Of a DNA stretch of 62,008 bases, positions 26,507 through 35,240 are shown in pieces. The DNA is from Candidatus Bacteroides merdavium (GTDB taxonomy: Bacteria; Bacteroidota; Bacteroidia; Bacteroidales; Bacteroidaceae). A program made the position numbers and the translations under genes. The notes below the pieces were generated by a model, which worked only from the letters and a program-made list of their open reading frames with translations, was not told where the DNA came from and did not search any database. Numbering within the stretch: position 1 is the stretch's first letter; each line of letters opens with the position of its first letter. The stretch spans positions 1-62,008 of the forward strand of contig DXAV01000074.1 in assembly GCA_019116805.1 (NCBI GenBank). The letters are read 5' to 3'.

Positions 26507-26642
26507 GTTCCCTCCGGCAGGAAACAGCCGTTTCCCGTACATGGAAACGACTGTTCCCCCTAGGAAGAAACGAGCGTTTCCCTTGAAGGGAACGGGCGTT
26601 ACCCTTTAAAGGTAACAGCCGTTCCCTTCAATGGTTACAGCC
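26507..26642. repeat. six tandem 22-23 bp palindromic units
   Basis: Units start at 26507, 26530, 26553, 26576, 26598 and 26621. Each begins GTT(C/T/A)CCC and most end in a complementary GG(A/T)AAC, followed by a four-base linker ending mostly in GC or CC. Some changes are paired: GTTTCC with GGAAAC in unit 2, GTTACC with GGTAAC in unit 5. The sixth unit is imperfect (GTTCCC with GGTTAC). Confidence 0.85.
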
Positions 26643-26801
26643 CTGCCCCGCTACACTCCGCCTGCAGCACGATAGCACAAACTATCCGTTTATGCCCCAC
26701 GCTTCCACCCCATATCTTAAAAAAAGACAGCCTAAAAGAGCTTTTCTGTCCCATTCTCCCTAAAAATCTTAAAAAAAGAACCTTTCTTCCTAAAAAAAGG
26801 A

Positions 26802-26833
26802 CTTGCTGCATTTCAGGAAAAGCAGTTACTTTG
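26802..26833 (+). promoter_or_regulatory. candidate promoter of the lipoprotein cluster
   Basis: CTTG (26802-26805), 20 bases, then TTACTTTG (26826-26833): each box is one base from the Bacteroides consensus with correct spacing. The untranslated leader to 26938 would be about 95 bases. Confidence 0.45.
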
Positions 26834-26937
26834 CACTCGAAAAATTGCGAGGTTTTGGGAACGAATGCTATTCTACTTCAAATCCCTATCTCCTTGATGT
26901 TCAATCATACATAAAACAAAGTTAGTATATCAAAAAC

Positions 26938-27717
26938 ATGAATGCAATGAAGAAATTATTGGGAGGTCTCCTGTCATGCATCTTCGGAGGATGGCTGCTG
27001 ACGGCCTGCACCTCGGATGACGCCCTCCAGCAAATCCCCGAAGGAAAAGGATATGTGAAACTGACACTGGACACGAATACCGAGTTCCAGACCAAAGCGG
27101 TGAATGAAGAAGAATATAAAGACCTCAACAACTACACAGTGCAAATTTTAAAAGAAGGGAAAGTAGTAGAGGGAATGGAATGGAAATACCCTGAAATGCC
27201 AACCGAACAAATAGAGCTTACAAACGGAGCATACGAACTAAAGGCATTTTATGGAAAAGATGAAGCTGCGTCAAAACAATCCATGTATGTTGAAGGGAAA
27301 CAAACTTTCAATATAAACGACGATAAAGTAACAGCTTCTGTTACTTGTAAACCGGTTTGTGGAAAAGTAACCGTGAAATTCGATAGCAAGATGGCCGATT
27401 ATTTCAACGACTACTCCATTACCTTTCAAACAAAGGCACTTGGAGATATGAATATTTCGTGGGCCAAGAATGATACAGATCCCATTTATATGAAAGTAGA
27501 GAATCAGGAAAAAATCTCTGCTGTATATAACTTGGTAGATAAACAAGGGAAACAAGCCAATATTGGCAACAAATCTTATGACTTGAGTCCATTGAAACAT
27601 TTAATTATAAATGTTGTACCGATTATAAGCCATGGGCAGATAGGAATTTCCATTGAAATAGACGAATCAACAAATGACCATGAAGTAGACATTACAATCC
27701 CTTCAGATTGGATATAA
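26938..27717 (+). CDS. DUF4493-type surface lipoprotein
   Basis: The 259-residue protein carries a lipoprotein signal with LLTAC (Cys24) followed by TSDD, acidic residues like those that send Bacteroides lipoproteins to the cell surface. The mature start GKGYVKLTLDTNTEFQTKAV and the segment GAYELKAFYGKDE fit DUF4493, a beta-sandwich family of unknown function. An internal ATG three codons in (MKKLLGG) is an alternative start. The first 150 bases are GC-rich like the core genome, while the rest is markedly AT-rich. It is first in a cluster of such proteins; the next gene starts 31 bases later. Confidence 0.8.
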   Translation: MNAMKKLLGGLLSCIFGGWLLTACTSDDALQQIPEGKGYVKLTLDTNTEFQTKAVNEEEYKDLNNYTVQILKEGKVVEGMEWKYPEMPTEQIELTNGAYELKAFYGKDEAASKQSMYVEGKQTFNINDDKVTASVTCKPVCGKVTVKFDSKMADYFNDYSITFQTKALGDMNISWAKNDTDPIYMKVENQEKISAVYNLVDKQGKQANIGNKSYDLSPLKHLIINVVPIISHGQIGISIEIDESTNDHEVDITIPSDWI

Positions 27718-27748
27718 TCAATAAAATCGACCTAAAGAGTATCAAAAT

Positions 27749-29098
27749 ATGAAAATTCAACATATAATAGCATTCTTCCTGCTGATAGCAGCTAGTTTGG
27801 CTTCATGTGAAATGAGAGATGAAATCTTTGACAAAAATAAGATTTCAGGTGATACAGGCTATCTAAATTTAGCGGTATCAGTCCAAGATAAAGCGACTAG
27901 AGCAGCAACTGATGAAGGAACAAATAACAATTCACCGGTTAGTGCAGACAACTTCGAAGTAGAAATAAGCAATAGTGAAGGTACTTACGAAGAGAAATTC
28001 GATTCTTACGCAGAATTGCAAGCTGCTGGAAAAGTCGAACTACCGGTAGGAAAATATACCATCAAAGCACATACTTCCGGAACTATTGCCCCCCAAATGG
28101 ATTATCCTTTTTACAACGGAGAAGAGACTTTGGAAATTACCAAAGATACAGAGAAAACAACGACTGTTATTTGCACTATGCAAAACACGAAAATTCAATT
28201 AATTTATGGTACAACATTCGCCACAATTTTTAAAGAATGGGATATTACCATCTCAGATGGATCAAGCAATATACTAACCTATGATGAGAACGAACTGAAC
28301 CCTACGGCCAAATATTGGCTGATTGCAGATAATGTTTCTGAAATCAAAGTACATATTGTAGCATACCTGCAAGATGGGACCAAAATTACCGAGGACCGTA
28401 CCATCACCAAACCCGAAGATGCAGACAGCAATTTCTGGGCAGGTAGCGATGCTTTGACCATTACGATGGAGCCAGGCGAACCAAGTACACCGGACGATCC
28501 GAATGGAGTTACCATTAATGTTAAAGTAGAAATATCTTTCACAGATGATGAAGTTACTGAAGAAATTCCGGTAGAAGGAGAAGGCGGCGATGAAGGAGAA
28601 GGTGGAGATACGACTGATCCGGATGGAGAAGAAGAGCCCGTCATTCCAGCGGCTCCAACTATCACAAGCCAATATCTAACTTCTGGCATCAGTTATACTA
28701 TTACTGCCAACCCAGATGCTGATGATTCAGATCCTACATCAGCCTATATTATGTCGGGTAACCCAGAAAAAGCAGATGTTGCTATCAATGCAGAAGCAGG
28801 ATTTAAGGAGATTTCTGTAAAAATCACCACAAGCAACTCTGGCTTTGGAGCTGCAATTAGCGCCATAGGCTTAAATCAATCCGTCAATATTCTTGATGAG
28901 AACCTAAATGCAATGCTAGTGCAAGTACTTAACCCACCATCTGTCGGTGAAACAGAATATACACTAAACATAGCCTCTTTCTTTGGTATGATGAACATGT
29001 ATGGACCAGGAACACATACTTTTGACATCAGTGTTTTAGATGCCAACGATGAAAAGGCATCAGCTTCATTAACTGTAACTATCACACTAAATGAATAA
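27749..29098 (+). CDS. DUF4493-type surface lipoprotein with acidic linker
   Basis: The 449-residue protein has the lipobox SLASC (Cys20) followed by EMRDE. Residues about 38-230 match the DUF4493 pattern (TGYLNLAVSVQDKATRA; PVGKYTIKAHTSG). A very acidic Gly/Glu/Asp linker (about 268-298, EGEGGDEGEGGDTTDPDGEEE) leads to a C-terminal beta domain (about 300-449) that I cannot name. The gene is AT-rich compared with the core genome. It lies 31 bases after the previous lipoprotein gene and 13 bases before the next, so all three probably share a transcript. Surface exposure is inferred from the acidic residues after the Cys. Confidence 0.8.
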   Translation: MKIQHIIAFFLLIAASLASCEMRDEIFDKNKISGDTGYLNLAVSVQDKATRAATDEGTNNNSPVSADNFEVEISNSEGTYEEKFDSYAELQAAGKVELPVGKYTIKAHTSGTIAPQMDYPFYNGEETLEITKDTEKTTTVICTMQNTKIQLIYGTTFATIFKEWDITISDGSSNILTYDENELNPTAKYWLIADNVSEIKVHIVAYLQDGTKITEDRTITKPEDADSNFWAGSDALTITMEPGEPSTPDDPNGVTINVKVEISFTDDEVTEEIPVEGEGGDEGEGGDTTDPDGEEEPVIPAAPTITSQYLTSGISYTITANPDADDSDPTSAYIMSGNPEKADVAINAEAGFKEISVKITTSNSGFGAAISAIGLNQSVNILDENLNAMLVQVLNPPSVGETEYTLNIASFFGMMNMYGPGTHTFDISVLDANDEKASASLTVTITLNE

Positions 29099-29111
29099 AC
29101 AAAGATAGAAG

Positions 29112-30953
29112 ATGAAAACTATATACAACTTATTATTACTATTTGGGATAATATCCATAATTTCCTGTCAGTCAAACGAAGATATATTTAACAATATGGG
29201 GTATTTACGTTTGTCTGTAGGAGCAAATAGTTCTTCCAATACCAAAACTGTTCCTAAAGACTATGAGCCAAGGCAAATAGCAGTTCAGATAATTAATGCT
29301 CAAGGTGAGGTAGTAGAGGAAACTGATGATAGTGGAACATGGATAGATAAACCAATCGCTCTAGAAACAGGAACCTATACTATCAAAGCTTCCTCAAACG
29401 GTTTTGATGGCCAAGATTCAGGTTTTGATATACCTTATTATGTAGGATCAAAGGAAATTACGATTCAAGCTAATAAGGAATTACAGGAGACCATAACCTG
29501 TACGTTGGCCAATGTCAAAGTTTCCGTAGAATTCGACCCTACATTCTTAGAGAAATTTAAAGGAAGAAAAATCAATGTCCAAGTAGGCGATCAAACCAAC
29601 ACCAATAGATTTGCGCCATTGAACTTCACCACAACGGAAACTCGTTCAGCTTATTTTCCTGTGGGCAACCTATATGCAACCATTACAATTAATAATCTGG
29701 AAAAGCCATTGGAACCTTACACATTAACACAGGATTTTACGAATGTGCAAGCCAAGGATCATTATATTTTAAACTATAAAGTGCAGGAAACTGGAAGTAC
29801 TAATATTACAGTCAATGTAGATCCAACAACACACGAGTACAGTTATACCTTCACAGTTGCTACCGAAGCCACGAATAAAGCCGAGTTGACTACAGGTGCT
29901 TGGGGAAATGTCGCTTATTTAAAAGCTGAAAATGTAACAACAAGTTCAGGCGTAAATACTGAAGGGATAACGTTCCAGTATCGCATCAAGACAAATGAAC
30001 AAACTAAATCTAACGAAGCAGATTGGATTGACATCGAAACAACAGTTGATGAAAATACATATACCGCTATATTGACGGGATTAAGTGCATCTACTTCTTA
30101 CGAATACCGTTTGGCTACTGCCGAAGGAGAAACAATCGGAAATATAAGTGAATTTACAACTTCAGAAGCTGATAGTAGAGAAACGCTATATAATGGGAAC
30201 TTTGACCAATGGAATCAAGTTGATAAAACATGGTATCCCAATGAAGCAGGAAAAAGCTTTTGGGATTCAAGTAATCCTGGAACAACACAAGGTGCTGCAT
30301 CAATTGTAAACAAAAACCCGACAACAGGAGTTAGTTCTCCTGTTCATACAGAAGGAGGACAAGCAGCATGCCTGAAATCAGAATTTATAAGTGTAAATAT
30401 AGTGTTTACCAAAATTGAAAAGTTTGCAGCGGCCAGTCTCTATACTGGTGCTTTTGGTGGGCTTGAAGGAACTAATGGTGCAAGAATAAATTTCGGCCAG
30501 CCTTTCACATCTAGACCAATCGCATTAAAAGGGTATTTCCAATATGCTCCAGTCTCTATAGATCACGTAGGAGATGGGCAACCTGCCAATACTGTAAGCA
30601 AAGGAGACATGGATATGTGTTCCATATTTATAATATTATCCAAAGGAACATATGAGGTTAACAATACGGATACAAGCACTCTTTTGACTGAAGAGAAAGT
30701 TAAAAACACAGATCAGTTTATTGCATATGGTGAGTTACCGGCAAGTGAATGTGTAAGTACAAATGGTCAGTGGAAAGAGTTTAATATACCTTTGAAATAC
30801 AAGGAAGAAGCGTTCGGTGAAAAGCCTACCCATTTGATTATCGTATGTACTTCTAGCAAGTATGGCGATTATTTCACTGGAGGTGCGGGTAGCACGATGT
30901 ACCTCGATGACTTTGAATTGATTTACGACGGCGAGCCAATAATTTGGAAATAA
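29112..30953 (+). CDS. DUF4493 and PCMD domain lipoprotein
   Basis: The 613-residue protein has the lipobox SIISC (Cys19) followed by QSNED. An N-terminal DUF4493 region (about 30-240) is followed by an Fn3-like strand set ending LTGLSASTSYEYRLATAEG (about 318-340) and a C-terminal PCMD domain (putative carbohydrate metabolism domain, about 355-613) with NGNFDQWN, KSFWDSSNPG, LYTGAFGG and the end motif SSKYGDYFTGGAGS. PCMD has a jelly-roll fold and is suspected, not shown, to bind sugars. It is the AT-rich paralogue of the lipoprotein at 31847, with which it shares a 16-base identical stretch in the Fn3-like part. Confidence 0.82.
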   Translation: MKTIYNLLLLFGIISIISCQSNEDIFNNMGYLRLSVGANSSSNTKTVPKDYEPRQIAVQIINAQGEVVEETDDSGTWIDKPIALETGTYTIKASSNGFDGQDSGFDIPYYVGSKEITIQANKELQETITCTLANVKVSVEFDPTFLEKFKGRKINVQVGDQTNTNRFAPLNFTTTETRSAYFPVGNLYATITINNLEKPLEPYTLTQDFTNVQAKDHYILNYKVQETGSTNITVNVDPTTHEYSYTFTVATEATNKAELTTGAWGNVAYLKAENVTTSSGVNTEGITFQYRIKTNEQTKSNEADWIDIETTVDENTYTAILTGLSASTSYEYRLATAEGETIGNISEFTTSEADSRETLYNGNFDQWNQVDKTWYPNEAGKSFWDSSNPGTTQGAASIVNKNPTTGVSSPVHTEGGQAACLKSEFISVNIVFTKIEKFAAASLYTGAFGGLEGTNGARINFGQPFTSRPIALKGYFQYAPVSIDHVGDGQPANTVSKGDMDMCSIFIILSKGTYEVNNTDTSTLLTEEKVKNTDQFIAYGELPASECVSTNGQWKEFNIPLKYKEEAFGEKPTHLIIVCTSSKYGDYFTGGAGSTMYLDDFELIYDGEPIIWK

Positions 30954-30975
30954 CGGATTAATATCCCTATCTTTG
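30943..30975 (+). promoter_or_regulatory. internal promoter before the outer-membrane protein gene
   Basis: TTTG (30943-30946), 21 bases, TATCTTTG (30968-30975): a good Bacteroides promoter, overlapping the end of the preceding gene. It would start a second transcript for the genes at 31093 onward. Confidence 0.6.
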
Positions 30976-30987
30976 TAAACTCACCTC

Positions 30988-31035
30988 AAGGGGTTAGAAA
31001 CCACCTCCATAACAGGAAATGGCTTCTAACCCCTT
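30988..31035. repeat. 12-bp perfect inverted repeat in the leader
   Basis: AAGGGGTTAGAA (30988-30999) and TTCTAACCCCTT (31024-31035) pair perfectly around 24 bases; outer CACC/GGTG pairs may extend the stem. It lies just after the promoter at 30943-30975 and is not followed by T. It may be a leader hairpin protecting or regulating the mRNA, or a weak end for the upstream transcript. Confidence 0.6.
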
Positions 31036-31092
31036 CGGTGGGAAATATCAGACTAAAAATATAGAAGTAAGTAATTCTTTATAGAAGAATAA

Positions 31093-31842
31093 ATGAAGAA
31101 AAAAACAATTCTACTCATGTTGTTGGCGGTCGTGACGACCGCCAACGCATGGGCCCAGCGAGGAAAGCGGGCCATCGAACGAATAGACCGTGACGTGCAG
31201 ACACGCGTATTCATTCCCAAAGGTACGTGGATGGTGGGAGGAACCGTCTCCTATTCCGAGCACGAACAGGACAACCTGAACTTCCTTGTCATCAAGGACG
31301 TCGAAGGAAACGGGTACGACTTCAGTGTCAGCCCCTACATCGGCTACTTCTTCCGTAACAACATGTCTGCAGGTATCCGTTTTGCTTATAACCGCGACTA
31401 TCTCGACCTAGGCAACCTGGACATTGACCTGGGCGATCTGACCCTTTCCTTCAACGACCTCTACTACCTGGAACACAAATACGAAGCGTCCGGATTTTTC
31501 CGTTCCTATATTCCCATTGGACGTAGTAAAGTGTTCGGTCTCTTCAACGAGATGCGACTCACTTACGGATATGGGGAAGGAAAGAATTCTACTGGTTCAG
31601 GAACTGAATACGACGGTACCTATCAAACCATCCAAAATTTCCAGATTGGTTTTGCTCCGGGAATGACAGCCTTCATCACCAACTGGGCGGCAGCCGAAGT
31701 ATCGGTCGGCGTAATGGGCTTTGACTTCAAGTGGATCGACCAAAAGACCAACCAGATAGAAACAGGCAAACGCCGCGTTTCCTCCGGCAACTTCAAGATA
31801 AACCTCTTCTCCATCAACCTAGGAATGACTTTCTACCTCTGA
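31093..31842 (+). CDS. outer-membrane beta-barrel protein
   Basis: The 249-residue protein has a signal peptide (ending NAWAQR) and alternating-residue strands (GTWMVGGTVSYSE, YDFSVSPYIGYFF, NNMSAGIRFAYN, GFFRSYIPIG, FNEMRLTYGYG) ending in an aromatic-rich strand LGMTFYL, all typical of a small outer-membrane barrel. It has no lipobox, unlike its neighbours. The gene has core-genome composition and its own promoter with a hairpin leader. It starts a GC-richer pair with the PCMD lipoprotein 4 bases downstream. It could anchor or export the lipoproteins, but this rests on position only. Confidence 0.82.
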   Translation: MKKKTILLMLLAVVTTANAWAQRGKRAIERIDRDVQTRVFIPKGTWMVGGTVSYSEHEQDNLNFLVIKDVEGNGYDFSVSPYIGYFFRNNMSAGIRFAYNRDYLDLGNLDIDLGDLTLSFNDLYYLEHKYEASGFFRSYIPIGRSKVFGLFNEMRLTYGYGEGKNSTGSGTEYDGTYQTIQNFQIGFAPGMTAFITNWAAAEVSVGVMGFDFKWIDQKTNQIETGKRRVSSGNFKINLFSINLGMTFYL

Positions 31843-31846
31843 CGAA

Positions 31847-33517
31847 ATGAAACGAATGATCCAACAGAACCTAACCCGCATCTTTGGCATACTGACACTG
31901 ACCGTCGGTATCCTCTCATCCTGCGCTATCGAAAACGACATTCCCTATCCCATCGTAGAAGCCTCCATTGAGTCTATGACCGTAGAAGGCCAGCGGGGAG
32001 CGGATCAGAACACCTTTACCGCCGCTACCATCAATAAGTCGGCACGCACGGTGACCCTTTACGTCAACGACGGTGTGGATATCACCCACCTGCAAATCCT
32101 CAGCCTGAAGACAACTACCGGGGCAGAGCTTGTGGTGGATGATCCCAATGTGTGCGAAGACTATTCGAAATTCCCCACGTCTGGATTTGCTTCGCTGGAC
32201 AGCATCCCCCTGTCGTCCAATACACGAATGAATTTCTCACAGCCTGTCACTTTCACCCTGCGCACCTATCAGGACTATCAGTGGAAGGTAACGGTAAACC
32301 AGATAATCCAACGGGACATCGACGTGGAAGGCATGAGAAGCTATGTCATCGATGCGGATACCCGTACCGTCATCATCTACGTGGACCCTGCTACAGACCT
32401 CACCAACCTGACCGTGAAGAAGCTGAATCTGGGTGGTGAATACGGACGCATGACGCCTGACCCGACTTTACAGAAGGACTATTCAAAGCCCTCGACCTTT
32501 AACGTCAGCTGCTCGTGGGAAGAATATTATTACGAATGGACCGTCTATGTTTATCCAGACAGCAACGAAAGCGGCGGCAGCTCGACCGAGGCCTTTGCCA
32601 TGACAACCCGCGCCACCGTGAAAGGCAATGTGCAGAGCGGAAAGACCCCGACAGTGGAATACCGCAAAGAGAGCGAGACATCGTGGAGCACCGTCCCCGC
32701 AGCCAATGTCAGTACATCGGGAAACACCTTCAGTGCTACACTGACGGGATTAAGTGCCTCGACCACCTATAAATACCGCATCAGTGTGGACGGATCGGCA
32801 GGTAGCGAACAGACGTTCACCACCGCAGCGGCAACCCCGTTGGAGAACGGTTCAATGGAGGAATGGTCGCAGGACGGTAAGCAGTGGAATCCTTGGGCAT
32901 CAGGCGATGACTCTTTTTGGGGCACGGGAAATCCCGGTGCGGCTGCCTTCATCGGCAATCTGACCACCCCGACGGACGAGAGCGTGAAAGGGCAAGCAGC
33001 TCTGCTGGAGACCAAGAATGCCATCATCAAACTGGGGGCAGGCAATATCTTTACAGGCGACTTCGCCCTGGATGGTCTGAACGGTCTGTTGCACTTCGGA
33101 CGCTCGTTCAGTGCTTTCCCTACTTCCTTACGCCTGAATTACAAATACACTTCGGCCACCATCAACATGATAGGTGATAACGTAGGTGACCTGGCCTCAC
33201 TGAAAGGCCAACCGGATATGTTCCAAATCTACATTGCCTTGTCTGACAAGTCGGAACCTTACGAGATACGCAATGATCCGAAGAACCGCCATCTTTTTGA
33301 CCCCAACGATGCGAACATCATTGCTTACGGCGAATATACCTCCAGCGAAACAGTGACAAGCTATCAGCAACTGGAAATTCCCCTGGAATATCGGGCGACC
33401 AACCGCACACCGAAATACATCATCATCGTCGCTTCATCAAGCAAGTATGGCGACTACTACATCGGCGGCGTAGGCAGCAAGCTGTGGCTGGATGAGATGG
33501 AATTGGTTTATGAATGA
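31847..33517 (+). CDS. PCMD domain lipoprotein with Ig-like repeats
   Basis: The 556-residue protein has a lipobox GILSSC (Cys26) followed by AIEND. Two similar beta-sandwich repeats lie at about 34-155 and 157-238 (each with ARTVTLYV/TRTVIIYV and a YQWKVTV/YYEWTVYV end), then an Fn3-like segment (about 244-325, LTGLSASTTYKYRISV) and a C-terminal PCMD domain (about 330-556, with NGSMEEWS, DSFWGTGNPG, NIFTGDF, SSKYGDYYIGGVGS). No DUF4493 region is seen. It is the GC-rich relative of the protein at 29112 and is probably cotranscribed with the barrel protein upstream. Glycan binding at the cell surface is plausible but unproven. Confidence 0.83.
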   Translation: MKRMIQQNLTRIFGILTLTVGILSSCAIENDIPYPIVEASIESMTVEGQRGADQNTFTAATINKSARTVTLYVNDGVDITHLQILSLKTTTGAELVVDDPNVCEDYSKFPTSGFASLDSIPLSSNTRMNFSQPVTFTLRTYQDYQWKVTVNQIIQRDIDVEGMRSYVIDADTRTVIIYVDPATDLTNLTVKKLNLGGEYGRMTPDPTLQKDYSKPSTFNVSCSWEEYYYEWTVYVYPDSNESGGSSTEAFAMTTRATVKGNVQSGKTPTVEYRKESETSWSTVPAANVSTSGNTFSATLTGLSASTTYKYRISVDGSAGSEQTFTTAAATPLENGSMEEWSQDGKQWNPWASGDDSFWGTGNPGAAAFIGNLTTPTDESVKGQAALLETKNAIIKLGAGNIFTGDFALDGLNGLLHFGRSFSAFPTSLRLNYKYTSATINMIGDNVGDLASLKGQPDMFQIYIALSDKSEPYEIRNDPKNRHLFDPNDANIIAYGEYTSSETVTSYQQLEIPLEYRATNRTPKYIIIVASSSKYGDYYIGGVGSKLWLDEMELVYE

Positions 33518-33536
33518 CAAGAAAAGAATAGCGCAC

Positions 33537-35240
33537 ATGAAATATATCAAGTCAATCTATATCGGACTGGTGGGAATGCTGATGACAGCCTGCACCGATG
33601 AACTGCCAACCCAAAACTATGGTGAAGGTGAAGGCCGTTTGGTCCTTTCAGAAGTAGAAGTAAAAGCTGTGGTAGGTGACGTGATTACAAGAGCCTCCCT
33701 CGAATCAGATATTCTACCGAAAGCTTCCGATTTTACAATCGAGATTATAAACAATGAAGGTTCTTTAGTAAAAACCCTAGAACCGGGAACTCTTCAATGT
33801 ACTCTTTCTGCTGGGACTTATATCCTAAAGGCCACTTATGGTAATATTGAAACGATGTCGACTACTCCTGCGTTCTACGGAGAAAGCAATGTGACGATTG
33901 CAGAAGGAGGAGTCACAACGACTTCCATTACTACCAATCTGCAACAAGCAGTAATTCATCCACGTATTTCAGAGGAATTAATTGTACATTTTAAGGAATA
34001 TAGTCTTACTATCCAACAACCAGAAGGTTCAGCCGTAGAAATGCCTAACGACAGAGACTTCTTTATTCCAGGAAATGGGAGTTATACATTAACTCTTTCT
34101 GGGATAAATCAATTAGGTGAAAATTTCTCATACGATTGGCAATATGAAAATTTAGCGGTTCGTACTCGTTATACCGTAGAGTGTAATCCTGATTTACCTT
34201 CTTTTACTATGCCAGAGCAGCCCGAAGGAAACGTCTGGAGTAAATTTGTCTATATTACTCCAATGACAGCAGATAACATGACTTCTCATCAAGACATAGC
34301 AGATAAAGTACTTAACAACATTGTTTACGAGGCATCGTCTGATGGCATAACTTGGATTCCTTCAGAAATTAAAGATGGAAAAGTTATCATCACAAAGCTT
34401 GAGGCTAATACAAAATACACACTGCGTTCTCGCTTTGGCGCTGTATGTAGTAATAATACTTTTGAAATTACAACTGAAAGTGCACAACAAGTAGAGAATG
34501 GAGATATGGAGAGTACCTCAACATCTATCTCAATGAATTTATATGGTGCACGAGGAATAATGTATTGTTATCATTTCACAGGATGGGATACACGGAATGA
34601 AGTAACAACCAATGGAGCTGAGGAAGTAAACATTACTAACACAAATGCTGTTCAATGGAAATATTGTTCCAATACCAAGCCTATCAATGAAAACAACAGT
34701 CAGATGGCAGAAATATCTACACTAGCTTTTTATAATGGCTCTTGCGGTTCTACCATTTGGGATACAGAAGATGGCTGGCTTAAAAAAAGTATTTTAAACG
34801 AAGTGAAAAATAATGGCACCGTCTATACAGGAATATTATTTACAGGAACTTTCAACAAATCTTCTAACACTCCTAATCTTGGTATTCTACATCATGATAG
34901 GCCCATGTCTTTTTCTTTTGATTATAGTTATACTCCTGTAGATGGAGATAAATGTCTTGTATATGCCCAAATTTTAGATGTAAATAATAACCCTATTGCA
35001 CAAACTGAAAATTTTCAATCAGAAGAACAATCTTTTACAAGAAAAACATTAAAATTTATATACAGCGACAAGGGATCTAAAGCATATAAGATTATAATAT
35101 ATTTCCAATCTGGGACTGATACCGATGTATCAAAAATGAGGATTGATGATGGAAGTGGTCCCAGCCCTAGAAGTACATCACGAGTCGTCGGTAGTGTTCT
35201 CAAAATTGACAACGTAACTTTAAATTATGATTATGAATAA
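33537..35240 (+). CDS. DUF4493 lipoprotein with divergent PCMD-like domain
   Basis: The start at MKYIKSIYIG gives a lipoprotein signal with MLMTAC (Cys19) followed by TDE; the 15 codons upstream overlap the preceding gene and are not needed. The 567-residue product has a DUF4493 region (about 30-215), a short Fn3-like stretch and a C-terminal part (from about 320) with NGDME, YTGILFTGTF and HHDRPMSFSFDYSYTP that parallels PCMD but lacks its usual end motif. The first 120 bases are of core composition, the rest AT-rich. The next lipoprotein gene overlaps its end by 8 bases. Confidence 0.8.
   Translation: MKYIKSIYIGLVGMLMTACTDELPTQNYGEGEGRLVLSEVEVKAVVGDVITRASLESDILPKASDFTIEIINNEGSLVKTLEPGTLQCTLSAGTYILKATYGNIETMSTTPAFYGESNVTIAEGGVTTTSITTNLQQAVIHPRISEELIVHFKEYSLTIQQPEGSAVEMPNDRDFFIPGNGSYTLTLSGINQLGENFSYDWQYENLAVRTRYTVECNPDLPSFTMPEQPEGNVWSKFVYITPMTADNMTSHQDIADKVLNNIVYEASSDGITWIPSEIKDGKVIITKLEANTKYTLRSRFGAVCSNNTFEITTESAQQVENGDMESTSTSISMNLYGARGIMYCYHFTGWDTRNEVTTNGAEEVNITNTNAVQWKYCSNTKPINENNSQMAEISTLAFYNGSCGSTIWDTEDGWLKKSILNEVKNNGTVYTGILFTGTFNKSSNTPNLGILHHDRPMSFSFDYSYTPVDGDKCLVYAQILDVNNNPIAQTENFQSEEQSFTRKTLKFIYSDKGSKAYKIIIYFQSGTDTDVSKMRIDDGSGPSPRSTSRVVGSVLKIDNVTLNYDYE

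Larger units (their letters stand above)
26491..26937. other. 447-base intergenic region with palindromic array and promoter
   Basis: No gene is visible. An array of six palindromic units (26507-26642) is followed by a pyrimidine-rich stretch, a possible stem (GACAG...CTGTC near 26726-26750), and two exact copies of the 14-mer ATCTTAAAAAAAGA at 26714 and 26766, 52 bases apart. A promoter for the lipoprotein cluster lies at 26802-26833. Confidence 0.7.

Noticed and set aside
30988..31035. Invertible promoter bounded by the 12-bp inverted repeat
   Set aside because: The promoter lies outside the repeats and only 24 bases lie between them, too little for the phase-variable promoters known in Bacteroides; no recombinase gene is near.
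33492..33539. Frameshift or fusion between the lipoprotein genes at 31847 and 33537
   Set aside because: Both products are complete: the first ends with the family end motif and the second has its own lipoprotein signal.
35227..35240. Gene break at the overlap of two lipoprotein genes
   Set aside because: The second gene has its own signal peptide and lipobox, so the overlap is ordinary coupling of two genes.
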